Position numbers and translations under genes: made by a program
Notes under the pieces: model-generated
The model's database searches: none
Told to the model about the DNA's origin: nothing
Seen by the model: the letters and a program-made list of their open reading frames with translations, nothing else
Shown here: positions 59,671-64,000 of the stretch, piece after piece
Numbering within the stretch: position 1 is the first letter of the stretch
Layout: each line of letters opens with the position of its first letter
NCBI RefSeq assembly: GCF_035594125.1
Contig: NC_087181.1
Span: forward strand, 9,103,817-9,167,816
Length of the DNA: 64,000 nucleotides
From: Scylla paramamosain
Lineage: Eukaryota; Arthropoda; Malacostraca; Decapoda; Portunidae
Reading direction: 5' to 3'

Positions 59671-61584
59671 TTTTTTTTTATGTAGAAGGGACACTGACCA
59701 AGGGAAACAAAAAAAGAAAAAAAAAAGAAAAAAAAAACCACTGACATACCAGTCCCAGAAAAGGGTCCAAAGCGATACTAAAAAATTGAATCTAAGTGTC
59801 CTGAAACCTCCCTCTTGAAGGAATTCAAGTCATAGGAAGGGAGTTCCAGAATTTACCAGAGAAAGGGATGAATGATTGAGAATACTGGTTAACTCTTGCA
59901 TTAGAGAGATTGACAGAATAGGGGTGAAAGAAAGAAGAAAGTCTTGTGCAGCGAGACCGCGGGAGGAGGGAAGGCATGCAGTTACCAAGATCAGAAAAGC
60001 ATTTAGCATGAAAATAGCGGTAGAAGACAGCTAGAGATGCAACATTGTGGCGATGAGAGAGGCTGGACAGTCAATTAGAGGAGAGGAGTTGATGAGACGA
60101 AAAGCTTTTGATTTCACCCTGTCTAGAATAGCGGTATGAGTGGAAACCCCCCACCCCCAGACATGTGAAGCAAACTCTTTACATGGACGGATACTTGTAC
60201 AGAGTAAGCAGCTGGGGGGGAGGGGGTGACAAAAAACTGGCGGAGACACCTCAGAACCCCCTAACTTCAGAGAAGCTGTTTTAGCTAGAGATGAGATGTG
60301 AAGTTTCCAGTTCAGATTGTAAGTAAAGGAAAGACTGAGGATGTTCAGTGTAGAATGTTCAGTGTAGTGTCAATGAAGAAGATGGGATAGTTGTCTGGAA
60401 GGTTGTATCGAGGTGATAGATGGAGGAATTCAGTTTTTGAGGCACTGAATAATACAAAATTAAATTCTGCCCCAAACAGAGATTTCTGAAAGATCAGAAG
60501 TCAGGCGGTCTGTGGCTTCCCTGCGTGAAATGTTTACTTCTTGAAGGATTGGGCGTCTATGAAAAGACTTTGAAAAGTGCAGGGTAGTATCATCAGCGTA
60601 GGAGTGGATAGGACAGGAAGTTTGGTTTTGAAGGTCATTGATGAATAATAACAAGAACCTTGAGGAACACCATTGTTAATAGATTCAGGAGAGGAACAGT
60701 GACCGTCTACCACAACAGCAATAGAACGGTCAGAAAGGAAACTTGAGATGCAGTTACAGAGAGAAGGATAGATAGAAGGATAAGAGGCTAGTTTGGAAAT
60801 CAAAGCCTTGTGCCAGATTCTATCAAAAGCTTTTGATATGTCTATGGCAACAACAAAAGTTTCACCAAAATCTCTAAAAGAGGATGACCAAGACTCAGTA
60901 AGGAAAGCCAGAAGATCACCAGCCGAGCGACCTTGACGGAACCCATACTGGCGATCAGATAGAAGGATGTGAAGTGATAGATGTTTAAGAATGTTCCTGT
61001 TGAGGATAGATTCAAAAACTTTAGGCAGGAAATTAAAGTAATAGGCAGGAAATTAAAGTAATAATAAGAAGGTAGCTTGAGGAATTAGAACGGTCATCCT
61101 TTTTAGGAACAGGCTGAAAGTAGACAAACTTCCAGCAAGAAAGGTAGATGTTGACAGACAAAGCAGCTGAAAGAGTTTGAGGAACAGTTTCGGAGAACAA
61201 TAGGAGGGACTCCATCAGGTCCATAAGCCTTCCGAGGGTTTAGGTCAGCGAGAGCATAGAAAACATCATTGCGAAGAATTTTAATAGGTAACACGAAGTA
61301 GTCAGAGGGTGGTGGAGAGGGAGCCCTGAATCGTCCAAGGTAGAGTTTTTAGCAAAGGCTTGAGCGAAGAGTTCAGCTTTAGAGATAGATGTGATAGCAG
61401 TGGTGCCATCTGGTTGAAATAAACGAGGGAAAGAAAAAGTACATATTTTTGGCTAGATGCCAGAAGTCACGAGGGGAGTTAGATCTTGAAAGATTTTGAC
61501 ACTGTTCATGGAGTTTTTGGCTAGTTAGATAACAGACTTGGCATGATTCCGGGCAGAAATGTAAAGTGCATGAGATTTTGCCAT
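59671..61584 (-). mobile_element. Jockey-like retrotransposon J9, 5'-truncated
   Basis: From the 3' signature at 59678 (TATGTAGAAGGGACACTGAC) through the 3' UTR, C-terminal blocks, RT and linker to about 61584, where (CA)n begins. A 20-bp tandem (AGGCAGGAAATTAAAGTAAT twice) lies at 61024-61063. A 'GTTCAGTGTAGAATGTTCAG' duplication sits at 60342-60365. Confidence 0.9.
60031..61294 (-). pseudogene. Reverse transcriptase and C-terminus of J9
   Basis: 'LNPRKAYGPDGVPPIVLRNC' lies at 61103-61294. 'FLSDRSIAVVVDGHCSSPES' with 'NNGVPQGSCYY' is at 60534-60803, and the YADD box with 'TTLHFSKSFHRRP' at 60460-60654. 'SIRPCKEFASHVWG' and 'LDRVKSKAFRLINSSPL' are at 60031-60249. After 'GVPQGS' about 24 codons are lost compared with J6, removing 'VLSPTLF'. 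Frame changes separate the parts. Confidence 0.85.
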
Positions 61585-61586
61585 AC

Positions 61587-61607
61587 ACACACACACACAC
61601 ACACACA

Positions 61608-61684
<77 letters not shown>
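61587..61684. repeat. Compound (CA)n-(TC)n microsatellite
   Basis: (AC)n at 61587-61610 switches to (TC)n up to 61684, at the 5' truncation point of J9. Confidence 0.96.
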
Positions 61685-61688
<4 letters not shown>

Positions 61689-61894
61689 TTCCTCATCATG
61701 TGCCTACGTAAGTACTCCCTCCACTAGTTCCAGATGAGTCTACGAAGTATGTTAAGGTATGCGTTCCCACCGGCACTGCCACCTACATTAGTGGCGATAC
61801 TTCCCACAGGACTTTGTCTCTGCTGGTACCGTTTATTATTCAGTTGCCTGATCTCAAAGGAGACCGACTGCAAGTTCTGGAAACTTGTTGTGAG

Positions 61895-62145
61895 GTTACG
61901 TTTACTTAGCTTACCTGAGGTCAAGTTACGTTAGGTCATGTGACTTTAGGTTGTTAGTTTAGGTTAGCTTATTTTACATTAGTTTTGTTATGATTAGGTT
62001 GTTAGGTTATGTTAGGTTACTTTGTTAGGTTACATTGGATTAGGTTATGTTAGGTCAGGTTGCTTTATGTTAGATTAGGTTACATTATTTGGTTATGGTA
62101 GGTTGTCACTTTTTTTGTTAGGTTATTTTATTTAGGTTAGGATAC
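61895..62145. repeat. Degenerate GGTTAGGTTA-rich block
   Basis: More than fifteen scattered TTAGGTT/GTTAGGTTA words, none in a pure tandem array. The same word enriches the interior of the MITE at 45.94-46.11 kb. Confidence 0.7.
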
Positions 62146-62255
<110 letters not shown>

Positions 62256-62309
62256 TTGAAATACTCCTACTGTTGTATTATTAAGAGGTTACTCGTCAAT
62301 CGCTTTCCT

Positions 62310-62783
62310 AGGCGTTTTACTGCTGTATATTAAAAATAACAGCTCTAACTGTTTGATCTCATTCAGATTTAGAACCACTGGTTATAACTCTATTACCTGT
62401 CGCGTAAGCATGACCCTATCCATTCTAAAAAAAACTGCCCCATCTATCTAATTCAAGAGTGTTTGATGGATTCCCTTATCTTATAAAAACACCTCACTAA
62501 AGTCCAGGTATATTATGAAACTATCCCCATTATCTTCTGCCTCATGTTTGTTAGGCATAAAGCATTGTTGTGAGTCATTTATCCACATATGCTTGTCTAA
62601 ATGATCCTCAATGTTCCTCGCAGTTACATTATTTCACCTACAATTGAAGTTAGGCTGACTGGCCCGTAGTTCTAACAAAAAAAAAAAAAAAGTAAAATAA
62701 AATAAAATAAATGAATAAATACAAATTACATTCTCTTGTTTCCATATTAACGGAACCTCTCCTGAATAATTATTTCCTAAACA
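62310..62783 (-). mobile_element. CR1-like RT fragment D3
   Basis: The minus-strand sequence parallels D2 at 39330-39760: 'AAGTCCAGGTATATTATGA', 'CTATCCCCATTATCTTCTGC', 'CTGACTGGCCCGTAGTTCTA' and 'AACGGAACCTCTCCTGA'. An A-rich insertion splits it at 62675-62730. No intact frame. Confidence 0.75.
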
Positions 62784-62799
62784 TTTTTTTTTTCCTTAC

Positions 62800-63000
62800 A
62801 AATGGTTCCCATAGTCCATCATGGCCAGGACGGCGTATCCTAACGAAAAATTTAGATGTTGGCATTTGGGAACCGTTACCCCGAATGCATGACCTTCCTA
62901 ATCTTGGAACATGACCAAAATTAGAACTCATGAGCCTAAGGACCCTTCGGCCACCTGCCGCGCGTGATACCATTGTACCGCGGCGACAGAACACATGTGT
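62800..63000 (-). repeat. tRNA-derived SINE candidate
   Basis: The minus strand from about 63000 reads CGCCGCGGTACAATGGTATC (A-box-like GGTACAATGG), then GTGGCCGAAGGGTCC, then GAGTTCTAATTTTGG (B-box-like). Spacing of about 45 bp between the boxes fits a tRNA-derived RNA polymerase III promoter. No complete cloverleaf is formed, and about 100 bp of tail follow, so it is a SINE or tRNA pseudogene rather than a tRNA. Confidence 0.45.
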
Positions 63001-63957
63001 ATATTATGTATCAACTCATACTGTATTTCAGAGGAATGTCATACACATCACACCTCACCTCACCTCATCAGGTGCCTCTGTCCCGTGGGGAAATAAATGC
63101 ATACACTCCTTCCTTTCCTCCCTTGGATGGACCCATGTTAATTTTTGTCTCCGGTTATTTATTTATTTTTATTTATTTATTTATTTTTTTTTATTTATGT
63201 CGCCACTGTAAAGTTGTTAACCACCTTGTAGACCTATGGTCTGTAGCAAATAAATAGAGATTGACCCCTCCATCGACAGGGCAGTTCAAGGGTAGACTCT
63301 GACTGCTCCTAGACTCCTCTGACTGCTCCTCTGACTAGACTCCTTCACTGCTTTTATAGTTAATGTTGCCATATTTCTGAGATTTAAAGTAGATTCAAAA
63401 GTTGGTGGTCATTTTGATTTGCTTACAACTTTTGCAGTTTCTTTCGTTGCTTAACTTTTTTTTTTCATTTTCGTGTGGTATATGGCTTGCCACCTTAAGT
63501 AGCAATTAGTGGAAAACACTATACATAATCCTGATGCGGTTTACATCAATAGCTGCAACATGATTCAAATTTAAGATTCTGAATTATCCTTTGAAGGTTC
63601 CAGTTGCTTCATTGGCAATTTTTCCTGTTCTAAGCGTCATTGATTTACTATAGGAATTTTGATTATCAGTAAGTGAATTATGTATAATCCGACTTGTAAA
63701 GTCAAGTGGTTATTTGTTTGTTCATATTTCAACTCCCACAGTAGGCTACGCCTGTCAGTGGTACCAGTATGTTCTTCCATCTGGCTCTATCTGTCAAGTA
63801 CTAATGTTTTTATTTTTGTTTCCGGTTTTACGTCCAGTTTCCCCATATGCTGTCTATCAGGGCTAGGACGATGTGTTGTAACAAATGAGTTTGGAATGGT
63901 TGATTGGATTAATTATCAAAATTATTAATTCAAATATGGTCTTTATTGTGGTTGACT
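63001..63957. other. Unassigned DNA with (TTTA)n
   Basis: (TTTA)/(TTTTA) tract at 63153-63195 and small ACTGCTCCTCTGACT-type duplications at 63298-63345. No other feature recognised. Confidence 0.5.
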
Positions 63958-64000
63958 TTTTTTTTTCATGTAAGAGGGACACTGACCAAGAGCAACAAAA
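63958..64000 (-). mobile_element. J-family 3' end running off the window (J10)
   Basis: T-run, then CATGTAAGAGGGACACTGAC and CAAGAGCAACAAAA, the J 3' signature on the minus strand. The rest of the copy lies beyond 64000. Confidence 0.85.

Noticed and set aside
61895..62145. Arthropod telomere array (TTAGG)n
   Set aside because: TTAGG words are scattered and degenerate, not in tandem; the surroundings are interstitial retrotransposon fragments.
62925..63000. Functional tRNA gene
   Set aside because: Only A- and B-box-like words are seen; stems of a cloverleaf do not pair and a long tail follows.

Overview
This window is eukaryotic, repeat-saturated genomic DNA, most likely from a decapod crustacean. 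That is inferred from the mixture of jockey-like and CR1-like non-LTR retrotransposons, Ty3/Gypsy elements and a PIF/Harbinger transposon, set in an extreme density of long (TA)n, (CA)n, (TC)n and (TTA)n microsatellites. I see no confident host gene, rRNA or functional tRNA. Almost every recognisable coding stretch belongs to a mobile element, and nearly all are broken by stops, frameshifts, truncation or later insertions.

Layout. 1-10 kb: a retrotransposon 3' end, a jockey-like reverse transcriptase (family 'J', copy J1), two more J 3' ends (J2, J3) and many microsatellites separated by unassigned AT-rich DNA. 10-16 kb: microsatellites, including an exact 93-bp duplication around (TA)n tracts, then J4, a CR1-like fragment (family 'D', D1) and a GC-rich coding-like island of unknown nature at 15.4-16.15 kb. 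17-21.3 kb: a nearly full-length, decayed CR1-type element ('E') with a separate esterase-like ORF1 and an endonuclease/RT ORF2 carrying an internal inverted rearrangement. 22-25 kb: a foldback element and a different YVDD-type non-LTR RT ('F'). 25.9-33.6 kb: a 5'-truncated J5 abutting a Harbinger transposon of about 5.7 kb. Its two genes converge: a spliced Myb/SANT-like accessory gene on + and a DDE transposase on -. A solo LTR with perfect 5-bp target duplications sits at the transposase stop codon. 34-37 kb: (TTA)n arrays, an inverted-repeat pair and a Gypsy integrase fragment (G3).

37.95-44.7 kb is one CR1-like element (D2) on the minus strand. It is split by a dispersed repeat, by a nearly complete J element (J6, 3.3 kb with an imperfect target duplication) and by an (A)n(TA)n expansion inside its endonuclease codons. 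45.4-46.5 kb is J7, holding a 480-bp MITE with TIRs of about 95 bp. 46.3-58.4 kb is a large imperfect inverted duplication. Its outer arms (about 2.1 kb each) carry the same flank, a secondary solo LTR and the same Gypsy LTR. Inside lie Gypsy copy G1 (48.1-53.4 kb, both LTRs) and the deleted copy G2 (54.8-56.4 kb), with a second Gypsy-type integrase fragment (H2) between them. 58.4-64 kb contains J8, J9, a CR1 fragment (D3), a tRNA-like SINE candidate and the 3' end of J10 running off the window.

The informative content is therefore the order of insertions: older CR1 and J copies were hit by younger J, MITE, LTR and Harbinger elements, then by inverted duplication and microsatellite growth. 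Several J 3' tails lie directly next to (CA)n or (TTA)n tracts, suggesting that retrotransposon tails seed part of the microsatellite load.
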